This document shows positions 37,618 to 47,602 of a DNA stretch of 64,000 nucleotides, piece by piece. The translations under genes and the position numbers were made by a program. The stretch is taken from the NCBI GenBank assembly GCA_034231615.1, contig CM067306.1:31814617-31878616 (forward strand), read 5' to 3'. The DNA is from Meghimatium bilineatum (taxonomy: Eukaryota; Mollusca; Gastropoda; Stylommatophora; Philomycidae). Below the pieces are notes generated by a model. It was given only the letters and a program-made list of their open reading frames with translations, was not told where the DNA came from and did not search any database. Position 1 is the stretch's first letter. Every line of letters starts with the position of its first letter.

Positions 37618-37692
37618 CTTCCATGATATGGATCGGCAAAGCCTGGCAACATCTTGACCCCTTGCTTCTCCAGGTAGGAACTATTAAGTTCT
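37618..37692 (-). CDS. COLGALT: COLGALT exon E11
   Basis: A 75-bp exon. One base completes Lys of AVDGK, then ELNSSYLEKQGVKM and LPGFADPYHG, ending two bases into an Arg codon. It matches the family's MLPGYRDPYHGR block. Acceptor ctattccaaacag, donor gtaagag. Confidence 0.94.
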
Positions 37693-37784
37693 CTGTTTGG
37701 AATAGATAACATATAGAATGAACATTAAACGTAGACAAGAATTATGTGCTTCGAAAATATGTTCTTGTGGCCGTGGTTGTCGTC

Positions 37785-37918
37785 TTCTGGTGTGTTCGTT
37801 CTCAAGCTCCTGCTGATTAGCAGGATGTAGTCCAGAGAATGGAATGCATTGCATCATGGTTTGCAACATATGTGCCTTTCGGCCCGAGACATTAGACTTC
37901 AGCATGGTTTCTGTGTCA
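37785..37918 (-). mobile_element. SINE2 3' part
   Basis: Reverse-oriented: cttctggtgtgttcgttctc, aggatgtagtccagagaatg, tgcctttcggcccgagacat. Confidence 0.8.
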
Positions 37919-38166
37919 TGTTTCTGTATCTAAAACGGTGGTTCTCAGCAAGACAGCAGGGACTTGAAGGGGGGGGGGGGGCACCGAAGAAATTTCTGAA
38001 ATAGAGGTAAGGGTAAAACTTGTCATGGGGAGGAGGGCATATGAAGATAAAGACTTGAACAGTAACCAATAAGAAATATAGCGACAAATCTGAAAAAGTC
38101 TTGGTGACTTGTAAGGAAAGTCAATAATCTTTTTTTTTAAGCACAAGGGCTTAAAAACGACTGTGA

Positions 38167-38401
38167 AGGTTAGAACAAATGCAGGACTAACAAACCAGTA
38201 ACATCTGCAGTTAGAACAAATGCAGGACTAACAAACCAGTAACATCTGCAGTTAGAACAAATGCAGGACTGGCAAACCAGTAACATCTGCAGTTAGAACA
38301 AATGTAGGACTGACAAACCAGTAACATCTTCAGTTAGAACAAATGCAGGACTAACAAACGAGTAACATCTGCAGTTAGAACAAATGCAGGACTGACAAAC
38401 C
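38167..38401. repeat. 41-bp minisatellite
   Basis: Nearly six copies of a 41-bp unit containing gttagaacaaatgcaggact and aacaaaccagtaacatctgc. It abuts a LINE fragment on its right. Confidence 0.93.
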
Positions 38402-38656
38402 ATTATTGTTTATTATTTATATGGATAACATTATCAAAACAGTAAAACACCACCAGACGTTTACCATTACTCAAATGACTTAATTGAACCACTCTTTGCT
38501 GACCATCAGTGCCTTTTCCACAGTTCAAGTGAAGTGCTGAAAGATCACATAAACCTACTCAATGAAAGCTGCCTCAATCACAACATGAAGATCAATAAAG
38601 AAAATACAGAAGAAATGTTTATAGGCAGAAAACCCAATACAATCAAAATAAATGAT
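38402..38656 (+). mobile_element. LINE reverse transcriptase fragment (left half)
   Basis: Readings ADHQCLFHSSSEVLKDHINL and MKINKENTEEMFIGRKPN match the region just after the catalytic Asp box of LINE reverse transcriptases. It is interrupted by repeat R1 and resumes at 39,893. Confidence 0.75.
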
Positions 38657-39879
38657 GGGGTGCAAAGGGAAAGCATTGCTCTAGGCGGACCCAGGGTTAG
38701 CAGATAACCAAGATCCCAAATGTACCTCCACGCGGTGCACCCTGGAAACAGAATTACAGCAGCTCGAGCTGATTCTGGCCAAATAATTTGGGGATCGTGT
38801 CCGAGAATGTGGAGGTAGCAGATGGAAAGAGATTTGCCTGCACAAGAGACAGACATATCTCCGACACCACCAGCATCACCACATATAGCGACACTGTCGA
38901 CATACAGTGAAGCTAGTCAGTCCAGTCCGAACATTGGAGGGGCGGCCAATGTAAAATGCACGTAAAGGTAGATGCATGGCGAGAGACATAGATTTCATAC
39001 CGAGTACAATGAAACAATGAAAGGGCAGAACAGCGCTAGAGGGCAGCGCGCACTGCAAGTAGAAAGTGAAAAGTTCCTAGGAAAGGGGAACTACAAGCTC
39101 TGTCAGCTCAAGACGAGTTTCTAGTTACCTGTGTTCCTTACAGGCAGAGACCCAGACCCATTCATTGGCGTTTGGTAAAGCAAGAAGACCTAATCCAACT
39201 CTAATGTCGAGCCTTCCTAAACCGGAAATATGCTCACGAAGAGAAAGGGTTCCGTAATCGATGCGCTCAGGCACAAAAGGGACAACGATTTAGTACTGGC
39301 CCAACTCTACTGTCAGGTTTTCCTACACCGGAAATACACTTGAAGAGAAAAAGGGTTCAGTACCTGATGGGCTCAGGCGCTATTGGGACAAGGACGCTCA
39401 GCTCGAGAACGCCTTGCTCTCAAACGCGTGGTGTGAGACTCGAACTTGGACAAGGGGTACACGATGTCGGTGAATGACACCTCGGCTAAGAGGGCGAAAG
39501 AGCCAGGGTCCAACTCCTATGTTGAGTTCTTCCCCTTAAGGAACCAGGCTCATGGATGAGAAACGGTTCAGTACCCAATGGGCACAGGCACAGCACGTCC
39601 AATTACACGAGGCAAGTTTATAGACAGTGGAACACCTCGTTCGAGTGAGACGAGAGCAAGAAAATCGTCTTGGCGAAGAGTCTTCACTACGCGTGACTGG
39701 AGACAGACATAGAGGCTGTCACAGGCTAAGGGTAGCCCACCCGAATTGTCAAGGCATGCCGAAATCGGATGTGCTAGGCCTACAAGGCGCATAACGGTGG
39801 CACAACGTAATCACGCTCCCGGCGGAAATCGCGCGGATATCCGTGATGGTTACAATGGAGCAAACGAAAAACAAACAAA
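38657..39879 (+). mobile_element. R1: 1,223-bp GC-rich non-coding element, copy 1
   Basis: Interrupts a LINE fragment with a 13-bp target-site duplication caaaataaatgat (38,644-38,656 and 39,880-39,892) and ends in an (AAAC)n tail, so it was retroposed. Much richer in GC and CpG than its surroundings. No convincing coding frame. It contains three diverged sub-repeats ending ggttcagtacc-nn-atgggctcagg-like words (39,207, 39,307 and 39,518). Near its 3' end is a core shared with SINE2 (atcggatgtgctaggcc). A second copy, split by insertions, lies at 57,328-59,905. Family unknown to me. Confidence 0.8.
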
Positions 39880-39892
39880 CAAAATAAATGAT

Positions 39893-40003
39893 CAACTACT
39901 AAAGTAAAGCAAGTGCAGAAATTTAAATATTTTGGGAGCATTTGTACAGCTGACTGAAGAATGGACAGAGTGTTGAGACAAGAATTAAAAAGTCAACTAT
40001 GTA
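39893..40003 (+). mobile_element. LINE reverse transcriptase fragment (right half)
   Basis: Continues the fragment at 38,402 past R1: VQKFKYFGSICTAD then GRMDRV-like readings of the RT thumb region. Short and diverged. Confidence 0.7.
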
Positions 40004-40026
40004 ACTTATGAACTTATACCAATTTT

Positions 40027-40186
40027 CCCGTCGAAGACGAATGTATCAGGACATTGGCGCAAATAAAACGGAGACACAGCGCATTTCCATTCTCTGGATT
40101 ACATCCTGCAAGAAATCCAGCAGGACAATGATCCTGCTAAAAGAGAAATTCAACAGGAGTTTGAGAATGTACGCTGAAGAAGAAGA
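40027..40186 (+). mobile_element. SINE1 copy 6
   Basis: Starts cccgtcgaagacgaatgtat and ends tttgagaatgtacgctgaag plus GAA repeats. Subtype a (ctggattacatcctgc). Confidence 0.88.
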
Positions 40187-40414
40187 CTAATGGCTTCTAG
40201 GTTGACCCAGCCTAAGAAAAGGGCACCAGATCTTCTGGGAAAGTAGCCGCAGGTATGATGTTGGTCAATGAAAAATACAGACTTAACCCCATACTCCCCA
40301 CTACGCCTCAATGGAAAAAGTGAAAACATGAAAACTCCTTTTTTAATGAATGTCATACTGCGAGTTTACAACAAAATTACAAATAACAGGAGAGAATTTG
40401 GTATTTATACTAAC

Positions 40415-40521
40415 TTTCCATCTACAGCATCCACAATTTTGGCATCTATCTCCAAGTAGTCAAAGGCTGTCAGCATCCGAAGTCTTCTAGCCGGCCGTTG
40501 TTTCAAGTTGATCATGTATAT
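40415..40521 (-). CDS. COLGALT: COLGALT exon E10
   Basis: A 107-bp exon: IYMINLKQRPARRLRMLTAF, DYLEIDAKIVDAVDG, ending two bases into a Lys codon. This is the start of the C-terminal GT25 domain (family pattern VFMINLRRR, then VEAVDGK). Acceptor catatttgcag, donor gttagt. Phases fit E9 and E11. Confidence 0.95.
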
Positions 40522-40550
40522 CTGCAAATATGAATAAATAAAGTTTTTAA

Positions 40551-40752
40551 CACCAGACAGCCTAGAGAAGACCATAATGGAGGGGATGATGCCAGGGAGA
40601 CGTACAAGAGACAGACCCAGAAGATGGATGCAAGACATCAAAGACCACCTGAATATGACAGTAACAGAAGCAGGAAGACTAGCTCAAGATTGACAGAAGC
40701 TTCGAAAGGCTGTGATGACTGCTACAGGATATGCTACCTGATGAGTATGAAT
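40551..40752 (+). mobile_element. LINE D 3' end
   Basis: Reads SLEKTIMEGMMPGRRTRDRP, then DHLNMTVTEAGRLAQD, an internal stop, and ATGYAT-stop with a TGATGA tail. The 8-bp word gtttttaa flanks it (40,543-40,550 and 40,753-40,760). It lies about 30 bp upstream of exon E10 in the gene. Confidence 0.82.
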
Positions 40753-40806
40753 GTTTTTAATTAACGAAGTTTGTGGTGGCTAGATTATCAGAACAGCAAC
40801 CTCCAC

Positions 40807-41063
40807 ATTCTTCTTCTTTCATTCTCAAACTTCTTAGAGATTATCAAGATGCAGTCTGGAGAACGGAATGTGTTGCGTCATGGTTTACAGCGTGACTGTG
40901 TTATATGCACCTTTCGGTCTGACACATCCAATTTCAGCATGACTTCTAGGTCACTTTGACCATATGCGGAATGTGACAACCAACACCATCCTAAAACCTT
41001 CTTAGTCACCTCTTACAAGATATATGGAAGATAAATAGTGTTGCTATTCTTTGCTCCCCTTTT
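40807..41063 (-). mobile_element. SINE2 copy, full length
   Basis: Reverse-oriented, from ttcttctttcattctcaaac through cctttcggtctgacacatcc and cttctaggtcactttgacc to tgttgctattctttgctccc. A good reference copy for the family length, about 257 bp. Confidence 0.87.
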
Positions 41064-41312
41064 GACTATGAATTGGCCATAACAGACTGAGAAGTCACAT
41101 GTTCAGAAAGTTGAAAATTTGTAGACAGACCTGTGCAACTGTGGACTGAGCCCAGAGACTGCAGAACACATCCTTCATGCCTGTCAAATCTACCAAGAAG
41201 AGAGTGAGAAAATATGTTTATTTTCCTACTGAGACAGCAGAACTTCCAGACTTGAGGGGTTCCATGGATGACCTGAAGCGAATTACACAGTTCATTGAAG
41301 CTATTGGCGCTG
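41064..41312 (+). mobile_element. RNase H-type LINE C-terminal fragment
   Basis: Reads IGHNRLRSHMFRKLKIC, then LCNCGLSPETAEHILHACQI, then ELPDLRGSMDDLKRITQFIE, across frameshifts. Same domain as the C-terminus of the LINE at 24.1 kb but a different sequence. It abuts the 5' end of a SINE2 copy. Confidence 0.8.
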
Positions 41313-41539
41313 TAACCTGATATCTGACTGAAGAACAAAAAGCTCCCCTTTCGGACCCTGGAAACACACTTTCGCTTTTATGGTTAAAAGCTCTGATATA
41401 ACCGAATTGGATTAACTTTGCGACTGAAAGGAGCATAATTTTACCATAAGATGAACATTTTACGCAGCCAAAAAAAAAACTTAATAAATATTATAAAATA
41501 CCTTTACAACTTTTAAAACTAAAAGTTTACCTTCAGTTA

Positions 41540-41694
41540 TTTAACAAAAAATGTATACAAACTACAACAAAATGATATTGTTTACCAACCATGTTATCTA
41601 ACAGAAAATGTATACAAACTACAACAAAATGACACATAACTTACCTGATCAGATCCTATGTATACAAACTACAACAAAATGACACATAACTTGC
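41540..41694. repeat. About 50-bp tandem repeat covering the E9 donor
   Basis: Roughly three copies of a unit with tatacaaactacaacaaaat and gacacataactt. The duplication also copies the 3' end of exon E9 and its splice donor: cctgatcagatcct at 41,644 copies cctgatcaaatcct at 41,694. Confidence 0.85.
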
Positions 41695-41774
41695 CTGATC
41701 AAATCCTAGTTTGTCTTTAGGCTTCTCTGGTATATACACATGAGGTGAACTGTACAGAGGAGGAACTTTTTGTA
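41695..41774 (-). CDS. COLGALT: COLGALT exon E9 with GC donor
   Basis: An 80-bp exon. Two bases complete a codon, then QKVPPLYSS and PHVYIPEKPKDKLGFDQ, matching the family's linker ending DKMGFDE. Acceptor aatattttcag. The donor reads cag followed by gcaagt, a GC-AG intron. A copy with a normal gtaagt lies 50 bp further on, but using it would bring in an in-frame TAG. It ends in phase 0, fitting E10. Confidence 0.92.
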
Positions 41775-41835
41775 CTGAAAATATTATACACTTTGTTCAA
41801 GAACATCATCAGGGAAATCATCAAGTATTGCTTAC

Positions 41836-41914
41836 CTCCAGGATCAGCTTCTCTGCACTGTAGGCGAATCTGTAAGCGTTTGGTATGTCAGGTCTCAGAT
41901 CAGTTAAATATTTA
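41836..41914 (-). other. Unassigned splice-flanked open stretch
   Basis: Between a weak acceptor (gcggacag) and a good donor (gaggtaagc) lies an open reading LRPDIPNAYRFAYSAEKLIL. It does not fit the COLGALT frame between E7 and E9. It could be an exon of another gene, part of an unknown repeat, or chance. Confidence 0.2.
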
Positions 41915-41984
41915 CTGTCCGCACAAATTCAACTCTGATTCAATAAATACTTCACAAACACATTTCAGATCATCTAAACCATAA

Positions 41985-42476
41985 GTTCTCAACTTTTCTC
42001 GAGTCACAACCCCATTTTATTTAGAAGTAAAGTGACCCATGGTCAAAAACATTTTATATAAGGCTTTCAATATTGAAAAAATATTCTATATCGTTCGAAG
42101 ATTGTTCAGAATATCTTCTACTTCTGCGTTGGCTCTCAAGTAACCAACACAAATTTATTTTTTTATTTCCACCATGGAGCATGAAGTATGATGTGCTACT
42201 ATTTCATTTGAGGCATATATAATTCAATACAATTTAAACATGACATATTTTATGTTTAGCTTGATATTGTAACTCGTTAACAATTATTTCTTCATAATTT
42301 ACATTTGAGTTTTTGCCAACGTATGTTAACCATGTGTGTGTGTCGCATCAGTCTATTAACCGAGAACACAGAAACTGCTCACATTTTGATGAGTTATATT
42401 TGGGTCAAAGGGGATGAACTCATGAACCACTAACCTACCATAAGTTATATTTAATATTACATAATCACCAGTGTGT
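41985..42476. other. COLGALT intron sequence, nothing recognised
   Basis: AT-rich intron DNA between E9 and a SINE2 copy. I looked for the missing exon between E7 and E9 here and did not find it. Confidence 0.5.
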
Positions 42477-42675
42477 TGCAAGGGAGCAAAGAATAGCAAC
42501 ACTGTTTACCTTCGACGCATGTCGTAAAAGGCGACTAAGGAGGTTATGGGATGGAGTTGGCTGTCCCATCCCATATAGGGTCAGTGACCCAAAGCCATGC
42601 TGAAGTCGGATGTGTCTGGCCGAAAGGCGCAGATATCGCAGCAATGCTGTAAACCATGACACAGCGCATTCCGTT
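42477..42675 (+). mobile_element. SINE2 copy fused to a minisatellite
   Basis: Well-conserved 5' and core part: ggagcaaagaatagcaacac, ggcgactaaggaggttatgg, gtcggatgtgtctggccgaa, gacacagcgcattccgtt. Where the family continues ctccagactac, this copy passes into the 23-bp array. Confidence 0.9.
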
Positions 42676-43022
42676 ATCTTTAAAATAAACTTATCCTTAT
42701 CTTTAAAATAAACTTATCCGTATCTTTAAAATAAACTTATCCTTATCTTTAAAATAAACTTATCCTTATCTTTAAAATAAACTTATCCTTATCTTTAAAA
42801 TAAACTTATCCTTATCTTTAAAATAAACTTATCATTATCTTTAAAATAAACTTATCCTTATCTTTAAAATAAACTTATCCTATCTTTAAAATCAACATAT
42901 TCTTATCTTTAAAATGAACTTATCCTTATCTTTAACATAAACGTATCCTTATTTTTAAAATAAACTTATCCTATCTTTAAAATAAACTTATCCTTATCTT
43001 TAAAATAAAATTATCTTTATCT
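42673..43022. repeat. 23-bp minisatellite
   Basis: About 15 copies of ttatctttaaaataaact plus tatcc, with occasional shorter units. Confidence 0.95.
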
Positions 43023-43027
43023 TTTAG

Positions 43028-43345
43028 ATATCCCAGGAATATCAGTGGGAGGACATAGCATAATTAATTTGAGATATGCGGATGACACTGTTCTGATTGC
43101 AAAAAGTGAGGAAGACCTTCAAGAGTTAATTAATGTAGTAGTCACAGAAAGTAAATAGAAAGGCCTCTTCCTAAATATCAAGAAAACAGAAGTAATGGTT
43201 ATTTCAAAGAAACAAAATAACACACCTTGCAAGATCAAAGTGAATGATACAGTATTAAAATAGGTCCCCCAATTCAAATATCTAGGTACAATGATTACAG
43301 CAAATGGAAGAAGTTCAACAGAAATAAAAATAACCAAATGGTCAG
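43028..43345 (+). mobile_element. LINE B reverse transcriptase fragment
   Basis: Reads NLRYADDTVLIAKSEEDLQE, with the YADD catalytic box, then KKTEVMVISKKQ and QFKYLGTMITANGRSSTEIK. Two internal stops. Closest to LINE B at 61,413-62,606. Confidence 0.88.
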
Positions 43346-43682
43346 AGGGTGTCCGACAAAGTGGATTGTGCCGCAGTAACCTAATGAACAAATAGTCAAG
43401 CAAAATGAATTAAACAGGTTACTAAAACACTTACCTTGCCTATTAATAAAAATATATTTTAAATGTATATATAAAAAAACATACAATAAAACTAAACAGG
43501 ACAATTCTCCACGTATCGGCTCAAATTGAACCTTTTTCAAGAGACAAACAACAGAAAACAACAAAATAAAAAACAAAATCGATGACTAGATTTCATCAAG
43601 CCCCGTCTCCATAGCGCAGGGATGGCAACGCATCTAGTAAAAGAGAAAATGTGTGCATTCATTATAAACAAAAAATATGAAT
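43346..43682. other. Intron sequence, nothing recognised
   Basis: AT-rich DNA. A strong donor-like gtaagtg on the minus strand at about 43,430 has only a 5-bp open stretch to the nearest acceptor and is not credible as an exon. Confidence 0.45.
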
Positions 43683-43872
43683 GCACGCATTTTCTTTCAC
43701 AAACTCCTGCAGATTAGCAGGATGTAGTCCAGAAAACAGAATGCGATATGTCATGGTTTACATCTTGGCTGTGAAATCTGTGCATTTCGGCCCGAAATAT
43801 TCAATTTCAACAAGCATTTTGGGTTACTTCATCCTTTATGGGATAGGTCAGCCAACTCTGTCTTCTTTCTAA
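43683..43872 (-). mobile_element. SINE2 copy, 5' truncated
   Basis: Reverse-oriented: tttcacaaactcctgcagat, aggatgtagtccagaaaac, tgcatttcggcccgaaatat, gggataggtcagccaactc. Confidence 0.8.
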
Positions 43873-44173
43873 AGTACACAGTTGCACAGTCGTTAGGAAG
43901 TATCGCACATGAATCAGAACTATGATTCAAACTTTCCTCCTGTGTTAATTCCCCAGTTGAGGTGGAAAAGTGTTTCAGACAGCAAATCAAGCCTTAATTG
44001 GGTACCGGATCAGTCAGGGGAGTAACGACTGTGAGGGAGAGGAGATGGCTACAGCTCTCATATAGCACAGCCACTGAAATGTGAGATCACTAAACATCTC
44101 ACACACATACAGCAGTTAAATGCTATGGGTTAACTTTACTTTCAAACTTTGGTTCTACGCAAAAAAAAGTTTG
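43873..44173. other. Intron sequence, nothing recognised
   Basis: Moderately GC-rich DNA between SINE2 and SINE1 copies. No exon or repeat family recognised. Confidence 0.45.
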
Positions 44174-44184
44174 AACTACAGTTT

Positions 44185-44343
44185 CTTCTTCTTCAGCGTT
44201 CATTCTCAAACTCCCGCTGGATTTCTCTTGCAACAGGACAATGGTCCTACAAAATTTCCAGTTGAATTTAGTCCAGAGAATGGAAATGCGTTGTGTTGCC
44301 GTTTTATTTGCACCAATGGCCCAGCACATCCATCTTCGATGGT
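44185..44343 (-). mobile_element. SINE1 copy 7
   Basis: Reverse-oriented subtype b SINE1 with a perfect 11-bp target-site duplication aactacagttt (44,174-44,184 and 44,344-44,354). Confidence 0.93.
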
Positions 44344-44654
44344 AACTACAGTTTAACCATTAGCAAGATGGATTAAAAAATACAAAACGTCTTCCTGCCT
44401 CCGGATTCATTTTTGACAATTTGCGTTCTTGATGGTGACTGTTTTGAAAATGTGATAATTTTTTGGTTGTTAGAGATATTTAAATATTTGCACATATAAA
44501 TAAAGAATTGAATTCTGCATATATTGGTGTAATTTCTGTACATGTGTGTTTGATACCAGACGTATGAGAAAGTGGTAAAGACGTTTTTCACAAAAAAACT
44601 TATATTTTATAACAAATAAAGCAGAAAAATTAGTAAAAAAATAACTTACTTTAC

Positions 44655-44866
44655 TTATTGAATTGTTTGGCAACACTGTACACTAAATCACACACAAATC
44701 TGTTGTATTTATGGTCTTTCATTATCAAAATATTGCCGGGGGAACTGTATAAAACATGTAGATTTGCAGTAAAATCGTTCTTTGAGCTTAGGCCTAGAGT
44801 CATTTTTGGTGCCACTTCAACATATTCGATATCAAACATCTGGAAGTCCCCACACCAACACGCCAT
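44655..44866 (-). CDS. Possible first exon of an unknown gene nested in a COLGALT intron
   Basis: Opens at ATG 44,866 with MACWCGDFQMFDIEYVEVAP, later HVLYSSPGNILIMKDHKYNR, and reaches a donor-like aagtaaagtaag. The composition is protein-like and unlike its AT-rich surroundings. The family is not recognised. About 340 bp upstream lies aaaatggcggc, a YY1-like promoter word. It could also be a chance frame of 71 codons. Confidence 0.3.
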
Positions 44867-45202
44867 TCTGTATATTTACTGCTGTGAAACTAAATAACCC
44901 AATAATTCATGATTCAAGCCACGATTCAATGTTATTTTATTCAAAATACAATGATACAACGGTCTATAAACCCGATTCACCCTCATGGCATCGTACCGGT
45001 GTGCAGATGTGGTCAGATTAATTGGTATAAAACGTGTTACTTCAACATAGAAATTTTCACTACGATCATGATGGACGTAGAAATGTATCGGCTTCAATTG
45101 CATATGTTTCCCGAGTATGTGCATTGACCAATCAGGCTCTGGTATGTATATTTAACACAATATCTCATTGGATGACTTCTATCGACAACGGCAAGAGCCG
45201 CC

Positions 45203-45213
45203 ATTTTTTTGGT
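45203..45213 (-). promoter_or_regulatory. YY1-like motif
   Basis: Minus strand reads aaaatggcggc, a common core-promoter word in animals. It is upstream of the possible nested gene start at 44,866. Weak evidence alone. Confidence 0.25.
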
Positions 45214-45377
45214 TTATCGACAAGTGTTTACATAAGCATTGTGAAGGTTAAAGTCACTGTTTTTTATCACCATCCTTCTCCTCATCTTCTTCTTTTGCAT
45301 TCTACCTTGGACTGCCATGTAGCATCACGTTTTTAATAACGACACTTAATGATGATGATGAACCAACACCCACTTAC

Positions 45378-45543
45378 CAAAAGCTTTCACAGAATGAGCA
45401 AATAAAATGATGTCATCTCTTGGACCACTATATCCCACTGGAGGTCTATTGTAGGAAAGATTCGGTGAAAGGTAGTGATGCAGGTTGATAAGAATAGCAG
45501 AGTGCACCATAGGAACAGGTAACACCTCCAAAAATCTCCCGGT
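45378..45543 (-). CDS. COLGALT: COLGALT exon E7
   Basis: A 166-bp exon: TGRFLEVLPVPMVHSAILIN, LHHYLSPNLSYNRPPVG, YSGPRDDIILFAHSVKAF plus one base. It matches the family's FAVPMVHSTFLIDL and DDIIVFAFS region in the N-terminal GT domain. Acceptor ctatccattgtag, donor gtaagtg. The expected next exon (with a YGFLPVPL-like block) was not found. E7 could join E9 in frame, so the missing exon should be a multiple of three long. Confidence 0.94.
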
Positions 45544-45653
45544 CTACAATGGATAGATAGTTACTACTACGAATGTAGTAGCCCTGAGGAGGAATACAAG
45601 AAACATTTGTGACTCACTTCTCAATAAAAGAAATGTTGGATTGTTTATCATAA

Positions 45654-45813
45654 TCTTCTTCTTCAGCGTTCATTCTCAAACCCCCGCTGGATCTCTCTTG
45701 TAGCAGGAAAATCGCACTACTAGATTTCCAGCAGAATATAGACCAGAGAATGGAAATGTGTTGTGTCACTGTTTTATTTGAGCCAATGACCCGACACATC
45801 CATCTTCAGAGGT
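45654..45813 (-). mobile_element. SINE1 copy 8
   Basis: Reverse-oriented, subtype a, diverged. Flanks tatcataatct and tatcagaatct give a 10-of-11 target-site duplication. Confidence 0.88.
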
Positions 45814-46001
45814 ATCAGAATCTAATCATACTTAACTGCAGACTAGGCTGACACACAGGTTCGTGTAAGGCAGGTAACCCACCAAGTAATAATTACTGGT
45901 CTGCCAGGCTGATTTATATATATTCCACATGACATATTCTTTCCAGATTGTAGTTGTCTTTAGAGTAGACCTGACGCAGGAAGGGGCGTGTTTAAACATT
46001 C

Positions 46002-46158
46002 TTCATCTTCAGCATTCATTCTCAAACTCCCACTGGATTTCTGTTGTAGCAGGACAATGGTCCTACTAGATTTCCAGCAGAATGTAGTCCAGAGAATGGA
46101 AATGTGTTGTGTTGCTGTTTTAATTGCACCAATGACCCGATACATCCATCTTCGGCGG
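46002..46158 (-). mobile_element. SINE1 copy 9
   Basis: Reverse-oriented, subtype a. Ends catccatcttcggcgg. Flanks gtttaaacat and gtttaaataat are a weak target-site duplication. Confidence 0.88.
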
Positions 46159-46419
46159 AGTTTAAATAATCTGAGATGTCTCTAATCCATCCTTGTCTTT
46201 TTGGCGGCCTTTACCTCTGCTTCCAGGAACCATACCTTCCATTATTAATTGTTCCATTTTGTTATGTCTCCTTATATGGCTAAATTATATCTGATTTAGA
46301 ATTACTATATGCAATACTCTCTGAATTCAGAAAATATCAAATTACAAGCTAGCCAATCTGTAAACTATGATGCTAAATATTAATTAGGAAGCAATCATTA
46401 TGTCTAAACTTTGATATTG

Positions 46420-46560
46420 TCAGATAAGTAAGGTTCTGAATGGAAACATTGTCAGATAAAGTGAAGTTCTGAATGGAGACATTGTCAAATTAAAAAAAAA
46501 GTTCTGAAAGAAAACATTGTCAGATAAAGTAAAGTTCTGAATGGAGACATTGTCCAAGGA
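46420..46560. repeat. About 33-bp minisatellite
   Basis: About four units of ttctgaatggagacattgtc plus agataaagtaaag, imperfect. Confidence 0.88.
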
Positions 46561-46662
46561 GGAAACAACTCTTTGATGTATGTCTATTGTAAACAACAAA
46601 AGCTTTGACTTTGTATACAACTAGTCTGTCAAACAGGGAAAAATCTTTTCAGATCGTGTTAC

Positions 46663-46710
46663 CGGAAAGTATTCATACCCCCTCCGAGTAGATGTCTTTT
46701 TCAATAGACA
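46663..46710 (-). CDS. COLGALT: COLGALT exon E6 (short)
   Basis: A 48-bp phase 0-0 exon reading CLLKKTSTRRGYEYFP. It sits where the family has GYYKRTPAYIPI, between NFWCGM and PMVHS. Acceptor ggctcaatgcag, donor gtaaca. The weaker match and short length make this less sure than the neighbouring exons. Confidence 0.6.
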
Positions 46711-47045
46711 CTGCATTGAGCCAGAAGCTGAAGTCTCTTGGGTATGAAAGATAGATCTGAGAAACCACTCCCACTACACACAAGAATTAAGAGCAAATCG
46801 CTCACAATTCCTGGCATTATTGACAACAATAACAACAACAACCAGAAAATATGAAGTTGCCTCCTCCATGGAAAAAAGCTGCCTACTACCAATGTAGGAT
46901 CGCTTCCGGCAGATGGTGTAAGGATACACTGTAAAATTTCTATAGCTCACAAATGTAATATACTTTCATCCATCCTTCTAGATCCTGTTAACTTAACCTG
47001 TATGGTTATATAGCATTGAAAGTACCTTTTAATACAGAGGATTAT
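46711..47045. other. COLGALT intron sequence, nothing recognised
   Basis: Contains a short acaacaataacaacaacaac run near 46,830. No repeat family recognised. Confidence 0.45.
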
Positions 47046-47283
47046 TCTTCTTCTGCTGCATTTGTTTTCAAACTTCTGCAGATTAACAGGATGTATTCTG
47101 GAGAATGGAATGCATTGTGTCGACATGGTTACAGCTTAACTGTGCCTTTCGACCCGACACATGTAGCTTCTGGGTCACTTTGACCCTATTTGGGAAGGGA
47201 CATACAACTCCACCTCCAAAACCTTAGTCTCCTTCTCTAATAATTTGCATGGAAAGTAAACAGTAGTGCTATTCTTTGCTCTA
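47046..47283 (-). mobile_element. SINE2 copy
   Basis: Reverse-oriented near full length: ttcttcttctgctgcatttg to gtagtgctattctttgctct. Confidence 0.83.
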
Positions 47284-47376
47284 CCTACAAGCGCAGGCAA
47301 CATACAGGGAGGATATATCCTCTGGTTGCAAACCATATCACTTCTAGTTTCTCCAATCACATTTCTCAAGTTTCTG

Positions 47377-47602
47377 ATTCTTCTGTATTCTTTCTCAAAT
47401 TCCTGCTGGTTACCAGGATATAGACCAAAGAATGGAATATGTTGCTTACAGCTTGGGTGAAATATCTGTGCCTTTCAGCTTGACATATCCGACTTCAGCA
47501 TGGCATGGAACTTTGGCCTTCAGGTAACCTTCTCAGTTGCCTTCTACAAACATGTAACGTATAGAGGTCACTGCTTTGCAATTTTTTGCTCCCTTTTTAG
47601 GT
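47377..47602 (-). mobile_element. SINE2 copy
   Basis: Reverse-oriented, diverged: attctttctcaaattcctgc, aggatatagaccaaagaatg, catatccgacttcagcatgg, tttgctccctttttagg. Confidence 0.78.

Noticed and set aside
41836-41914. The missing COLGALT exon between E7 and E9
   Set aside because: Splice-flanked and open in one frame, but the phases do not fit E7 and E9, and the frame that would fit is stopped.
43421-43445. A micro-exon of COLGALT
   Set aside because: Good donor word, but only 5 bp to an acceptor and no match to the missing exon.
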